Positions 1 through 11,708 of a stretch of 64,000 bases of DNA are shown piece by piece. A program made the translations under genes and the position numbers. The stretch covers positions 1-64,000 of the forward strand of contig NZ_JACWNA010000007.1 in the NCBI RefSeq assembly GCF_015355765.1, read 5' to 3'. The notes below the pieces were generated by a model. That model had not been told where the DNA came from. It saw only the letters and a program-made list of their open reading frames with translations, and searched no databases. The stretch comes from Actinomyces haliotis (GTDB lineage Bacteria; Actinomycetota; Actinomycetes; Actinomycetales; Actinomycetaceae). Position 1 is the first letter of the stretch, and every line of letters begins with the position of its first letter.

Positions 1-1
1 C

Positions 2-1240
2 TCAGAGGTAGAGGCCCTCGGGGCGGGGGTAGAAGCGGCCCAGCTTGCGGAGGTAGTTGAGCCGCTGGAGCCGGACGACGACGGCGCGCCGCAGGTCCTT
101 CTCCTCGGGGTTCACGAGCGGGTCCTGCACGCCGCGACGTCGCGTGATCCGGCGGACCTCCCCGGCCAGGGACGGGCGGCGCAGGTAGCGCAGGATGAGC
201 GCGCGCGGGATGAGGGAGTAGACGCCAGGCTCGTGGGCCTCGACGGGCGTGACGCGCTCGCCGTGGACGAGGTCCGCCAGCATCGGCTCCATGGGGTTCA
301 CCCCGCCGACCTTGACGTAGTAGCAGTTGCGGCCCATGCGCGGGTTGACCTCGAAGAAGTAGTGCCTCCCGTCGCGCGGGTCCACCTTCACGTCGACGTT
401 GGCGAAGCCGGTGTACCCGACCCGTTCGAAGAAGCGCTCGAGCTCGGCGTGGAGCTCGGGGTAGTCGCGGATGAGCATGGCGACGGGGTTGCCGATCGCC
501 GTCGGGTCGTGGTCCTCGACGAGCACCTGGGCGCCGGACCGCAGGGTGACGGTCCCGTGGGAGTCGACGTAGCAGGTGAGCGAGACGCCGCACGTATCGT
601 CGCCCGGGATCATCTCCTGGACCAGGAAGCGCCCGGTGAAGCCCGCCTCGCGCATCGGCGGCCAGATCGCGTCGAGCTCCTCCTGGGTGTCGAGGAAGAA
701 GACCTTCGAGCGCCCGGGGTAGTCGGTGGCCGCGTAGTCGAGGTAGTCGAGCGCCTTGGCGACGACGGGGAAGCGCAGGTCGACCGGCGGTGCCGTCCAC
801 TCCCCCTCGGCAGGGTCGGCGAGGTCGACGACGACCTCCGGCGGCGTCGGGATGCCCTGCTCGCGGCACACCTGCGAGAAGCGGGCCTTGTCCTGGACCG
901 TCTCCCAGACCTCGAGGCTCGGGAAGGGGTGGACGAAGCGGTCGCCGAGACGCTCCTCGTTGGCCGCGGCGAAGCGGGCGAAGTTGTCGTGGTTCGCCAT
1001 GATGACGAGCTTGCGCCCGGGGTGCTCGTCCGCGATGGCGAGGAGCGTGTCGACGAGCTCGTCGTCGCTCTGGTGGAGCGGGACGTGGTGGACGTCGATG
1101 AAGCTCGAGCGGGAGATGGCCTCGATGGGCTCCGGCGCCACGCAGATGACCCGCTCTCCCGTCGCCTCGTGCATGAGACGGGCCAGCGCGTAGGCGCTCG
1201 TCTCGCCGGTGACGATGACGGGAAGGATGCTGGTGGCCAC
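2..1240 (-). CDS. ATP-grasp carboxylate-amine ligase, copy 1 (probable peptidoglycan bridge ligase)
   Basis: A 412-residue ATP-grasp ligase. The N-terminal motif VIVTGETSAYALARLMHEA resembles the pre-ATP-grasp domain of D-aspartate ligases, which add a D-amino acid to the peptidoglycan precursor side chain. FPVVAKA (near residue 160) and HYFFEVNPRMGRN look like the ATP/Mg-binding lysine and glutamate/asparagine motifs. I chose the GTG at 1240 because AAGGGAG lies 5 nt upstream and the protein then matches copy 2 in length. It lies downstream of a FemX-type transferase, and a near-copy lies on the other side of that gene. The last 700 bases are identical to copy 2, and residues 162-180 are the main divergent patch. 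A role in the cell-wall cross-bridge is inferred from the family and from FemX. Substrate is unknown. Confidence 0.8.
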   Translation of the reverse strand: MATSILPVIVTGETSAYALARLMHEATGERVICVAPEPIEAISRSSFIDVHHVPLHQSDDELVDTLLAIADEHPGRKLVIMANHDNFARFAAANEERLGDRFVHPFPSLEVWETVQDKARFSQVCREQGIPTPPEVVVDLADPAEGEWTAPPVDLRFPVVAKALDYLDYAATDYPGRSKVFFLDTQEELDAIWPPMREAGFTGRFLVQEMIPGDDTCGVSLTCYVDSHGTVTLRSGAQVLVEDHDPTAIGNPVAMLIRDYPELHAELERFFERVGYTGFANVDVKVDPRDGRHYFFEVNPRMGRNCYYVKVGGVNPMEPMLADLVHGERVTPVEAHEPGVYSLIPRALILRYLRRPSLAGEVRRITRRRGVQDPLVNPEEKDLRRAVVVRLQRLNYLRKLGRFYPRPEGLYL

Positions 1241-1435
1241 GGGCGCTCCCTTGTTCGAGTCGAGACGATGCCGCCGCGCGCCGGAACCGGCGGGCCGCGT
1301 GCGGGCCCGTCCCAGCCTGCCATGACGCCTCAGCAGTACCAAGCACCGCGAGGGCGGCGGCGCTCACTGCCCGGTGCCGGCCCGGTCGCGCCCCACCGTC
1401 CGCGACGTGCCGGCACCTCCCCGACCGGCCCGTGG

Positions 1436-2581
1436 TCAGCGCTGGGCGCCGGCGCCCTCCGACGACCCGCGACCGGCCGAGGGCTCGGACGGCCGAGCGG
1501 CCTCAGCGGCCCGTCGCGCCGCCTCCTCCTTGAGCACGCCGGGCATGCCGGGCTCTCCGGTGCGGCGCTCGGCGAGCCAGTTGAGGAGGCGGTACCGCGC
1601 GGGCTTGAGCACGATCTCCATGGGGGCACCGACCCGGACCGTCTCCTTGCTCCACTTCGTCTTGAACTCGTTGAGCCCCATGAGCTTGGGGTTGTAGTCC
1701 GAGCCGATGGCAGCGAGGTCGCACACGGTGACTCCGTCGGCCTGCATGTCGGTGAGCGCCTTGTACAGCGTGACGTCCGGCCCGTGCTCGTGGCGGCCCT
1801 GGCAGTTCGAGGCGGCGACCTCCCACGTGGCGAAGCTCCCGCGGATGATCGCCAGGCCCCAGTTCACGGGCTCGCCGTCGACGCGTCCGACCCACAGGCG
1901 CGCCATGCCGCGGTCGCGGAAGTGGGTGAAGAAGGTCCAGTAGTAGTCGGCGTCGTGGTCGTGGAAGCCCTGACGGTCCGCGGTCTCGTGCATGACGCCG
2001 ACGACCTCGCCGAAGCCCGCTCGGTCGATCCCGGTCTCCTCCGTGACGACGACCTTGGAGCGCCGCAGCGAGCGGTTGACGTCCCGGCGTCCGCGCGGCT
2101 TCATGCGCGAGCGGAAGGCCTCCTCGTCGCCACTGAGGTCGATGACGACCGTCGAGTCGTGGGCGTAGAGCTGCTGGCAGGTCGGGACGACGCCCGTGAT
2201 GCCCTCGTGGTGGAGGACGGCGAGACGGATGAAGGCCTGTGACGCGTCGGTGTCCATGACGTGGACGCGCAGGGCGTCGACGAGCGCCTGCTCCTGGGCG
2301 GACGTCGGGTCCCCCGCGGTCCACACCGGCGAGCCGTCCGCCCACAGGAAGGGCATCTTGTGGATGTGGAACTGCCGCAGCGTCAGCACGGCGGCCGGCG
2401 CGTCGGACCCGCCGTCCGGGTAGTAGCCCCACCGCGTCCCCTGCCACAGCTCGCGCTCCGGCAGGAGCTCGGCGTAGTCGTCCCACGCCACCGCGGCGCG
2501 GTGCGGGTACGGCAGCCCCGCGATCGCGGCGTCATACACGGCGTCGGAGACGGGACGGAAGACGGTGCTGGCAGATGACAT
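1436..2581 (-). CDS. FemX/FemAB-type peptidoglycan bridge aminoacyltransferase
   Basis: A 381-residue protein of the FemABX family, which use aminoacyl-tRNA to add amino acids to the lipid II side chain. Recognisable parts are the first GNAT-like half ending in the basic KPRGRRDVNRSLRRSK segment (about residue 160), and the second half with LWVGRVDGEPVNWGLAII and LMGLNEFKTKWSKE near the C-terminus, typical for the family. The ATG at 2581 has GAGGGGG 5 nt upstream. It sits between two nearly identical ATP-grasp ligases on the same strand, with gaps of 112 and 195 bases, so the three may be one transcription unit for cross-bridge synthesis. Which amino acid is transferred cannot be read from the sequence. 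Confidence 0.82.
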   Translation of the reverse strand: MSSASTVFRPVSDAVYDAAIAGLPYPHRAAVAWDDYAELLPERELWQGTRWGYYPDGGSDAPAAVLTLRQFHIHKMPFLWADGSPVWTAGDPTSAQEQALVDALRVHVMDTDASQAFIRLAVLHHEGITGVVPTCQQLYAHDSTVVIDLSGDEEAFRSRMKPRGRRDVNRSLRRSKVVVTEETGIDRAGFGEVVGVMHETADRQGFHDHDADYYWTFFTHFRDRGMARLWVGRVDGEPVNWGLAIIRGSFATWEVAASNCQGRHEHGPDVTLYKALTDMQADGVTVCDLAAIGSDYNPKLMGLNEFKTKWSKETVRVGAPMEIVLKPARYRLLNWLAERRTGEPGMPGVLKEEAARRAAEAARPSEPSAGRGSSEGAGAQR

Positions 2582-2693
2582 GAGTCCCCCTCAAGGACGT
2601 CGGTCGTGCGGTCGGTCGGCCGGTCGGTTGTCACGGGGCTGAGGGCGCCGGCCGGTTGCGCCCGCAGCTCCAGGTTCTCAGTGGCCCAGGGCC

Positions 2694-3932
2694 TCAGAGG
2701 TAGAGGCCCTCGGGGCGGGGGTAGAAGCGGCCCAGCTTGCGGAGGTAGTTGAGCCGCTGGAGCCGGACGACGACGGCGCGCCGCAGGTCCTTCTCCTCGG
2801 GGTTCACGAGCGGGTCCTGCACGCCGCGACGTCGCGTGATCCGGCGGACCTCCCCGGCCAGGGACGGGCGGCGCAGGTAGCGCAGGATGAGCGCGCGCGG
2901 GATGAGGGAGTAGACGCCAGGCTCGTGGGCCTCGACGGGCGTGACGCGCTCGCCGTGGACGAGGTCCGCCAGCATCGGCTCCATGGGGTTCACCCCGCCG
3001 ACCTTGACGTAGTAGCAGTTGCGGCCCATGCGCGGGTTGACCTCGAAGAAGTAGTGCCTCCCGTCGCGCGGGTCCACCTTCACGTCGACGTTGGCGAAGC
3101 CGGTGTACCCGACCCGTTCGAAGAAGCGCTCGAGCTCGGCGTGGAGCTCGGGGTAGTCGCGGATGAGCATGGCGACGGGGTTGCCGATCGCCGTCGGGTC
3201 GTGGTCCTCGACGAGCACCTGGGCGCCGGACCGCAGGGTGACGGTCCCGTGGGAGTCGACGTAGCAGGTGAGCGAGACGCCGCACGTATCGTCGCCCGGG
3301 ATCATCTCCTGGACCAGGAAGCGCCCGGTGAAGCCCGCCTCGCGCATCGGCGGCCAGATCGCGTCGAGCTCCTCCTGGGTGTCGAGGAAGAACACCTTGG
3401 ACTTCCCCTCGAAGGAGACCCGGGAGTAGTCGAGGGCGTCGATGGCCTTGGCGACGACGGGGAAGCGCAGGTCGACCGGCGGTGCCGTCCACTCCCCCTC
3501 GGCGGGGTCGGCGAGGTCGACGACGACCTCCGGCGGCGTCGGGATGCCCTGCTCGCGGCACACCTGCGAGAAGCGGGCCTTGTCCTGGACGGTCTCCCAG
3601 ACCTCGAGGCTCGGGAAGGGGTGGACGAAGCGGTCGCCGAGACGCTCCTCGTTGGCCGCGGCGAAGCGGGCGAAGTTGTCGTGGTTCGCCATGATGACGA
3701 GCCTCGCGCCCGGGTGGGCGTCCGCGATCTCCTCGAGCGTGTCGACGAGCTCGTCGTCGCTCTGGTGGAGCGGGACGTGGTGGACGTCGATGAAGCTCGA
3801 GCGGGAGATGGCCTCGATCGGGTCGGGACTGACGCAGACCACCCGCTCCCCCGTCGCCTCGTGCATGAGGCGGGCCAGCGCGTAGGCGCTCGTCTCACCG
3901 GAGACGATGACGGGAAGGACGACGGTGCTCAT
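2694..3932 (-). CDS. ATP-grasp carboxylate-amine ligase, copy 2
   Basis: A 412-residue paralogue of the gene at 2-1240, first in this minus-strand group. Start is the ATG at 3932 with GGGAGAG just upstream. By eye, 2693-3392 is base-for-base identical to 1-700. Toward the N-terminus the copies differ in a few short patches: the first ten residues, the ICVAPEP/VCVSPDP segment, the TLLAIADEHPGRK/TLEEIADAHPGAR segment, and residues 162-180 just after the VAKA motif. Both copies have intact reading frames and all ATP-grasp motifs, so both look functional. The difference may alter substrate choice. The start lies about 50 bases past a strong tRNA-operon terminator. Confidence 0.8.
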   Translation of the reverse strand: MSTVVLPVIVSGETSAYALARLMHEATGERVVCVSPDPIEAISRSSFIDVHHVPLHQSDDELVDTLEEIADAHPGARLVIMANHDNFARFAAANEERLGDRFVHPFPSLEVWETVQDKARFSQVCREQGIPTPPEVVVDLADPAEGEWTAPPVDLRFPVVAKAIDALDYSRVSFEGKSKVFFLDTQEELDAIWPPMREAGFTGRFLVQEMIPGDDTCGVSLTCYVDSHGTVTLRSGAQVLVEDHDPTAIGNPVAMLIRDYPELHAELERFFERVGYTGFANVDVKVDPRDGRHYFFEVNPRMGRNCYYVKVGGVNPMEPMLADLVHGERVTPVEAHEPGVYSLIPRALILRYLRRPSLAGEVRRITRRRGVQDPLVNPEEKDLRRAVVVRLQRLNYLRKLGRFYPRPEGLYL

Positions 3933-3980
3933 GCTCTCTCCCAGATGTGCCGAGGACTGACGGAGCCGACGAGAAATGAG

Positions 3981-4011
3981 AAAACCCGGATCCGTCAGGG
4001 ACCCGGGTCTT
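3981..4011 (-). terminator. Rho-independent terminator of the tRNA-Gly/tRNA-Val operon
   Basis: Read on the minus strand, a 13-bp stem (AAGACCCGG-GTCC paired with GGAT-CCGGGTTTT, two G-T pairs) with loop CTGAC runs straight into a T-rich stretch (TTTTCTC). It lies 6 bases after the 3' end of tRNA-Val. It is one of the few terminators in this window with a real T tract. Confidence 0.85.
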
Positions 4012-4016
4012 GACCG

Positions 4017-4088
4017 TGGGCGATACTGGGATCGAACCAGTGACCTCTTCCGTGTCAGGGAAGCGCGCTCCCGCTGCGCCAATCGCCC
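4017..4088 (-). tRNA. tRNA-Val (anticodon GAC)
   Basis: A 72-nt cloverleaf on the minus strand. Acceptor GGGCGAT pairs with ATCGCCC, discriminator A, no encoded CCA. The D-arm is GCGC/GCGC. The anticodon stem CTTCC/GGAAG encloses loop CTGACAC with GAC at 4054-4056. The T-arm ACTGG/CCAGT encloses TTCGATC. It is separated from the upstream tRNA-Gly by a single base, so both come from one transcript. Confidence 0.96.
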
Positions 4089-4089
4089 G

Positions 4090-4162
4090 AGCGGATGACG
4101 GGACTCGAACCCGCGACCCTCACCTTGGCAAGGTGATGCTCTACCAACTGAGCCACATCCGC
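4090..4162 (-). tRNA. tRNA-Gly (anticodon GCC)
   Basis: A 73-nt cloverleaf on the minus strand with acceptor GCGGATG/CATCCGC and discriminator T. The anticodon loop TTGCCAA carries GCC at 4127-4129 on stem TCACC/GGTGA. The T-arm is GCGGG-TTCGAGT-CCCGT. First gene of the two-tRNA transcript; CCA is not encoded. Confidence 0.96.
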
Positions 4163-4192
4163 GTGTCGCAACCGCTGAGCGGTGCGGGAAGA

Positions 4193-4222
4193 AAGTTAGC
4201 AGAGCAGCGAGCCGCCCGCCAA
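4193..4222 (-). promoter_or_regulatory. Promoter of the tRNA-Gly/tRNA-Val operon
   Basis: On the minus strand TTGGCG (4222-4217) and TAACTT (4198-4193) are separated by 18 bases, a good sigma-70-type match. Transcription would start near 4186, about 24 bases before tRNA-Gly. The remainder of 4199-4414, up to glgX, shows no other gene. Confidence 0.6.
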
Positions 4223-4414
4223 ATCGGACCGGGCATGACGTGTCTCACTCGTCGCCCGTCACCCGTCCGAGGACCGTCTCAGGGGCGCGGTCGGCCGACG
4301 GCCTCGCACTAACGCGCGCTCGAGACGTGGCCAGGACCCGGGCGCCCGTACGCCCTCAGCGGTCCCAGGCCCTCGGTGCGGGCCCGGAGGTCGCCCTCGT
4401 GGCAAGGTTGCCCC

Positions 4415-6814
<2,400 letters not shown>

Positions 6815-6820
6815 GGACGT

Positions 6821-6852
6821 GGCGGGGGAGGCACCTCGGTGCCTCCCCCGCC
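6821..6852. terminator. Hairpin terminator after glgX
   Basis: A perfect 14-bp stem (GGCGGGGGAGGCAC with its complement) closed by loop CTCG starts 7 bases after the glgX stop. There is no T tract. It probably separates glgX from treY, or partly attenuates read-through. Confidence 0.6.
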
Positions 6853-6968
6853 GCGTCCCCGGACCCGCCCAGACGCCCAGGCTCCCGTGGGCGCCCCGCC
6901 GGCCCGGACCGGGCCCGACCAAGCCACCAGCCACCGATCTCCCGACGCGGACAGGACGAAGGCACGAG

Positions 6969-9605
6969 ATGACGACCAGCCCCACCTCCCCGAGCACCAC
7001 GAACCCGATCACGACGGCCCCTTGCGGCGCCGCCGATGACGGCACCCACGAGGCCGTCGACCTGCCGGCCGACGGCTACGCCCCCTGGTCCGGGCACGTC
7101 CCGGCGCAGGGCCGGCGCACCCCGGTGAGCACCTACCGCCTGCAGATGGGCGCCTCCCTCACCTTCGACGACGCTCGCGCCCTCATCCCGTACCTCAGCC
7201 GGCTCGGCGTCACCGACCTCTACCTCTCCCCCGTCCTCCAGGCCGCGCCGGGCTCCACCCACGGCTACGACGTCGTCGACCACACCCGGATCAGCGAGGA
7301 GATGGGCGGCCGCGAGGGTCTCGAGCGGCTCGCCGCCGACGCCCACGCGGCCGGCATGGGCGTCGTCGTCGACATCGTCCCGAACCACATGGCCGTGCCG
7401 ACCCCCGGCTGGCACAACCGTCCCCTGTGGTCCGTCCTGCGCGACGGGCCCGACTCCCCCTTCGCTGCCTGGTTCGACGTCGACGTCAACGACCCGATCC
7501 TCATGCCGGTCCTCGGCAAGAGGATCGGCCACGTCCTCGCCGACGACGAGCTGAGGCTGGAGCGGATGCTCGTGCCCACCGAGCCCGAGCGCGGCGAGCA
7601 GTGGGTGCTGCGCTACTACGACCACGTGTTCCCCGTCGCGGAGGGCACCGAGTCACTGCCCCTGGCCGTCCTCGTCGAGCGCCAGCACTACCGGCTCGCC
7701 TACTGGAAGGTCGGCGATGAGGAGATCAACTACCGCCGCTTCTTCGACGTCGGCACGCTCGCCGCCGTGCGCGTCGAGGACCCGGAGGTCTTCGCCGGAT
7801 CCCACGCGCTCATCATCGAGCTGCTCGAGACGGGCACGATCGACGCCCTGCGCGTCGACCACCCGGACGGCCTCGCGGACCCCGCGGGCTACCTCAACGA
7901 GCTCTCCGAGGCGACCGGCGGCGCCTGGATCGCCGCGGAGAAGATCCTCGCCCCCGACGAGCCTCTGCCCGGCTCGTGGCACGTCGCCGGAACCACCGGA
8001 TACGACGCCGCGTGGCGCGTCGACCAGCTCCAGGTCGACCCCGCCGGCGCCACCCGCCTGGGCGCCCTCATGCAGGAGCTGACCGGCGAGGCCCCCGTCG
8101 ACTACGCCCGCGTCGTCGAGACCGCCAAGCGCGAGGTGATCTCCGGCTCGCTCGCCGCCGAGGTCGACCGGCTCGCCCGCATCCTTGACCGTCTCACCGA
8201 CGAGGACGTCCGCCTGCGCGACCACACCTTCCGCGACCTGCGTCGCTGCCTCATCGAGCTCCTCGTCGCCGCCGACCGCTACCGCGCCTACGTCGTCCCC
8301 GGCGTCACCCCGGAGCCCGAGCAGGCGGCCGTCATGAGGGCCGATGCCGAGCGCGCCCGACGGCGCCTCGACGAGGACAGCGCTGAGACCCTCGACCTCG
8401 TCGTCTCGCTGCTGCTGGGCGAGCCCGTCGGGTCAGAGGGCCTGTCGGACGCTCCCGAGAGGGCCGAGGCCGTCATCCGCTTCCAGCAGGTCTGCGGCGC
8501 CGTCACCGCCAAGGGCGTCGAGGACACCGCCTTCTACCGGTGGACCCACCTGACCAGCCTCACCGAGGTCGGCGGCAACCCCGCCGGCTTCGCCCTCAGC
8601 CCCGACGAGGCGCACGCCTGGGCCGACCGGGTCCAGGACGCGTGGCCGGACACGATGGTGACCACGACGACCCACGACACGAAGCGCGGCGAGGACGTCC
8701 GTGCCCGCCTGGACGTCCTCGCCTCCTACCCGGACGAGTGGAGCGAGCTCGTCCACCGGCTCCGCGCCGCCACCGTCGACGAGCGCCCCGTGGACCTGGA
8801 CGGCCGCAGCGAGAACCTCCTGTGGCAGACCCTCTGGGGCACCTGGGCCCCAGACTCCGACGACCGGATCGACGCCGAGCGCCTCGGGGCCTACCTCATC
8901 AAGGCCTCGCGAGAGCAGAAGGTGTGGACCACCTGGACCGGAGCCGACGAGGGCCGCGAGAAGGGACTCACGGACTACGCCGCCTTCCTGCTCGGCGACG
9001 CCGGCGTCGCCGAGGAGATGAACGACTTCGCCGAGCTCACGCGCCGCGAGGTCCACGACGTCACCCTCGCCAACAAGGCGCTGGCCCTCACCTGGCTCGG
9101 CGTCGCCGACGTGTACCAGGGCTCGGAGAGCACACGGACCAGTCTCGTCGACCCCGACAACCGCCGTGCGGTCGACTACTCCTCGCCGAGCGGTCTCGCG
9201 GCGTCCCTCGCCTCCCTCGAGGACGGCGCCGCACCGCGCACCCTCGACGAGGAGAAGCTCGCCCTCACGAGCACGCTCCTGCGCCTGCGGGCCGAGCACC
9301 CGGAGGCCTTCGTCGGCACGCGCTCCGGCTACCGCGCCCTCCCGGTCACGACGGGCCACGCCTTCGCCTTCGCGCGCCTCGTGGACGAGGAGGCCGAGGT
9401 CGTCGTCATCGTCCGCCGTCTGGGGCGCCGGCTCGCCCAGCTCGGCGGGTGGCGCGAGGACTCGGTGGTCCTGCCCGAGGGTCGCTGGCGCCACGTCCTG
9501 GCCGACGGCGACGCCGACGGCGGTGGGCAGGCGCTCTCCGAGGTGCTCGGTGACGAGCCCGTCGCCGTCCTGGTCCGTGTCCACGACGAGGAGGAGACCG
9601 CCTGA
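6969..9605 (+). CDS. treY: Malto-oligosyltrehalose synthase TreY
   Basis: An 878-residue GH13 enzyme that turns the reducing-end alpha-1,4 bond of a maltodextrin into the alpha,alpha-1,1 bond of trehalose. Family landmarks are VSTYRLQMGASLTFDDARAL, LYLSPVLQAAPGSTHGYDVV, VVDIVPNHMAV, IDALRVDHPDGLADP with the catalytic Asp, and TAKGVEDTAFYRW, characteristic of TreY. The first 50 residues are a Thr/Pro-rich leader. I took the ATG at 6969, with GAAGG 6 nt upstream, rather than the longer open frame from 6819, which would cross the hairpin after glgX. Its TGA stop shares one base with the treZ start, so the two are translationally coupled. Confidence 0.95.
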   Translation: MTTSPTSPSTTNPITTAPCGAADDGTHEAVDLPADGYAPWSGHVPAQGRRTPVSTYRLQMGASLTFDDARALIPYLSRLGVTDLYLSPVLQAAPGSTHGYDVVDHTRISEEMGGREGLERLAADAHAAGMGVVVDIVPNHMAVPTPGWHNRPLWSVLRDGPDSPFAAWFDVDVNDPILMPVLGKRIGHVLADDELRLERMLVPTEPERGEQWVLRYYDHVFPVAEGTESLPLAVLVERQHYRLAYWKVGDEEINYRRFFDVGTLAAVRVEDPEVFAGSHALIIELLETGTIDALRVDHPDGLADPAGYLNELSEATGGAWIAAEKILAPDEPLPGSWHVAGTTGYDAAWRVDQLQVDPAGATRLGALMQELTGEAPVDYARVVETAKREVISGSLAAEVDRLARILDRLTDEDVRLRDHTFRDLRRCLIELLVAADRYRAYVVPGVTPEPEQAAVMRADAERARRRLDEDSAETLDLVVSLLLGEPVGSEGLSDAPERAEAVIRFQQVCGAVTAKGVEDTAFYRWTHLTSLTEVGGNPAGFALSPDEAHAWADRVQDAWPDTMVTTTTHDTKRGEDVRARLDVLASYPDEWSELVHRLRAATVDERPVDLDGRSENLLWQTLWGTWAPDSDDRIDAERLGAYLIKASREQKVWTTWTGADEGREKGLTDYAAFLLGDAGVAEEMNDFAELTRREVHDVTLANKALALTWLGVADVYQGSESTRTSLVDPDNRRAVDYSSPSGLAASLASLEDGAAPRTLDEEKLALTSTLLRLRAEHPEAFVGTRSGYRALPVTTGHAFAFARLVDEEAEVVVIVRRLGRRLAQLGGWREDSVVLPEGRWRHVLADGDADGGGQALSEVLGDEPVAVLVRVHDEEETA

Positions 9606-11653
9606 TGAGCGACAACGAGCAGCAAGGGCCCGTCGACCCCAAGCCCGCCGACGTCGGCTCCGCCTCCGCGGGAGCCTCACCGTCCACGATCCCGACCGAG
9701 GGCGGGCACCCCGTGCCCGTGCGGGCGCCCTGGGTCTCCCCCGCGCTTCCCGTCGGACCGCGCGTGCCCGTGTGGGCGCCGGAGGCCCACGAGCTCCTCC
9801 TCCACCTGACCGCCACCGACGAGATCCTCACGATGGAGCGCGCCGCGGACGGCTGGTGGCTGAGCCCCCGCGACCTGCCCGACGGCACCGACTACGCCTA
9901 CCGCGTCGATGGGTCGCCGGACCGCCCCGACCCGCGCAGCCCGCGCCAGCCCGAGGGCGTCCACGGGCCCTCGCGAACCGTCCGCACCGACGCCTGGGAG
10001 GACGGGCTCTGGACGGACGGGGACTGGGCAGGGCTCGACGCCCGCGGCGCCGTCGTCTACGAGCTGCACGTCGGCACCTTCACCGCCGATGGCACGCTCG
10101 ACGCCGCCGCCGCGCGGCTGCCCGAGCTCGCCGCCCTCGGAGTCGAGATCGTCGAGCTCATGCCGCTCGCCTCCTTCCCCGGCCGCGCGGGCTGGGGATA
10201 CGACGGCGTCGCGCTCTGGTCCGTCCACGAGCCCTACGGCGGTCCCGAGGCCCTCGCGCGCTTCGTCGACGCCGCGCACCGAGCCGGCCTCGCCGTCTGC
10301 CTCGACGTCGTCTACAACCACCTGGGCCCCAGCGGGAACTACCTGGGGGTCTACGGTCCCTACTTCACGAGCGCGCACGACACGCCGTGGGGGGCCGCCG
10401 TCAACTACGACCAGCCCGGCAGCGAGCAGGTACGCGCCTTCGTCATCGACAACGCCCTGCGCTGGCTGCGCGACTTCCACGTCGACGCCTTGCGCCTCGA
10501 CGCGATCCATGCCATCCAGGACGACCACGCCTGGTCGAAGGCCGTGGAGCCCCACCGCCACCTCCTCGCCCGGCTCGCCGACGCCGTCGAGGACCTCTCC
10601 GGTGAGCTGGGACGCCCGCTGTCCCTCATCGCCGAGTCCGACCTCAACGACGCCGGCGTCATCACGCCGACCGACGCCGCACCGCCAGCGCTCATGCCGA
10701 GCCTCGGTATGACCGCGCAGTGGGCCGACGACGTCCATCACGCGATCCACGTCCGGCTGACCGGTGAGGCGCAGGGATACTACGCCGACTTCGCCGAGCC
10801 CGGCGCCTTCGAGACGGCCTACGGCGGCGGATTCCTCCATGCCGGCACCTGGTCCTCCTTCCGAGGGTCCAGCTGGGGCGCTCCGCTCCCGGCGGGCACG
10901 GACCCGCGGCGGCTCGTCGTCTTCGCCTCGGACCACGACCAGGTCGGCAACCGCGCCACCGGAGACCGTCCCTCAGCGTCCTTGAGCGACGCGCGCCTCG
11001 CCGCCGAGGCGGCGCTCGTCCTCCTCTCCCCCTACACGCCGATGCTGTTCCAGGGCGAGGAGTGGGGCACGCGGTCTCCCTTCCAGTTCTTCACCGACCA
11101 CTCAGAGCCCGAGCTGGCCGCCGCGGTGACGGAGGGCCGTCGCCGCGAGTTCGCCTCGTTCGGCTGGGACGCCGCTGAGGTGCCCGACCCCCAGGCCGGG
11201 TCCACCGTCGTCGCCTCCACCCTGGACCGCGATGAGGCGCGGCTCCCCGAGCGCGCCCGGGTCCTCGCCTGGTACGAGGAGCTCCTGAGGGTCCGACGCC
11301 TCGCCGGTCTCAAGGAGCAGGAGCGCTGGGCACGAGTGGCGGACCTCGGGGACGCCATCGTCAGCCGGCTGGTCCTGGACGCGCCCGACGCCGCGCTGGC
11401 CGGCGCCCGGAGCGGCGACGAGCTCGTCCTCGTCGTCGCGCTCGGCGCCGACGACGCCCGGACTGCCCGCGCCACCACGGTCGAGGAGCTCGTCCGTCGC
11501 GCCCTCGCCAGGGACGCTGAGCCCGGCACGGGTCAGGGCGATGGCCCGGTGCTCGGCAACCTCACGGCCGTGGCCTCATGGTCCGCCGGTCCAGGGACCG
11601 TGCCGGGCGCGGTCGACGACGAGGACGTCCTCATCCTCCTGCGCCGTCCCTGA
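9605..11653 (+). CDS. treZ: Malto-oligosyltrehalose trehalohydrolase TreZ
   Basis: A 682-residue GH13 enzyme that releases trehalose from the product of TreY. Landmarks are YELHVGTFTADGTLDAAAAR, ELMPLASFPGRAGWGYDGV, DVVYNHLGPSGNYLGVYGPY, the nucleophile Asp299 in DALRLDAIHAI, the acid/base Glu344 in IAESDLND, and FASDHDQVGNRATGDR, typical of TreZ. An N-terminal CBM48-like beta domain precedes the barrel. It is about 80-100 residues longer than many homologues because of a low-complexity N-terminus and a longer C-terminal domain. The start overlaps the treY stop (TGATG). With glgX and treY it forms the complete glycogen-to-trehalose route. Confidence 0.95.
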   Translation: MSDNEQQGPVDPKPADVGSASAGASPSTIPTEGGHPVPVRAPWVSPALPVGPRVPVWAPEAHELLLHLTATDEILTMERAADGWWLSPRDLPDGTDYAYRVDGSPDRPDPRSPRQPEGVHGPSRTVRTDAWEDGLWTDGDWAGLDARGAVVYELHVGTFTADGTLDAAAARLPELAALGVEIVELMPLASFPGRAGWGYDGVALWSVHEPYGGPEALARFVDAAHRAGLAVCLDVVYNHLGPSGNYLGVYGPYFTSAHDTPWGAAVNYDQPGSEQVRAFVIDNALRWLRDFHVDALRLDAIHAIQDDHAWSKAVEPHRHLLARLADAVEDLSGELGRPLSLIAESDLNDAGVITPTDAAPPALMPSLGMTAQWADDVHHAIHVRLTGEAQGYYADFAEPGAFETAYGGGFLHAGTWSSFRGSSWGAPLPAGTDPRRLVVFASDHDQVGNRATGDRPSASLSDARLAAEAALVLLSPYTPMLFQGEEWGTRSPFQFFTDHSEPELAAAVTEGRRREFASFGWDAAEVPDPQAGSTVVASTLDRDEARLPERARVLAWYEELLRVRRLAGLKEQERWARVADLGDAIVSRLVLDAPDAALAGARSGDELVLVVALGADDARTARATTVEELVRRALARDAEPGTGQGDGPVLGNLTAVASWSAGPGTVPGAVDDEDVLILLRRP

Positions 11654-11708
11654 CGGACGGTCCGGCGGGCCCGTGCGGCAGCGCACCAGTCAGCCGACCG
11701 GACGAGGC

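Noticed and set aside
233-2242. 669-residue open frame on the plus strand opposite the ligase and FemX genes
   Set aside because: It is a high-GC antisense shadow with Val/Arg/Asp-rich, repetitive composition and no recognisable domain; the minus-strand genes have clear family motifs.
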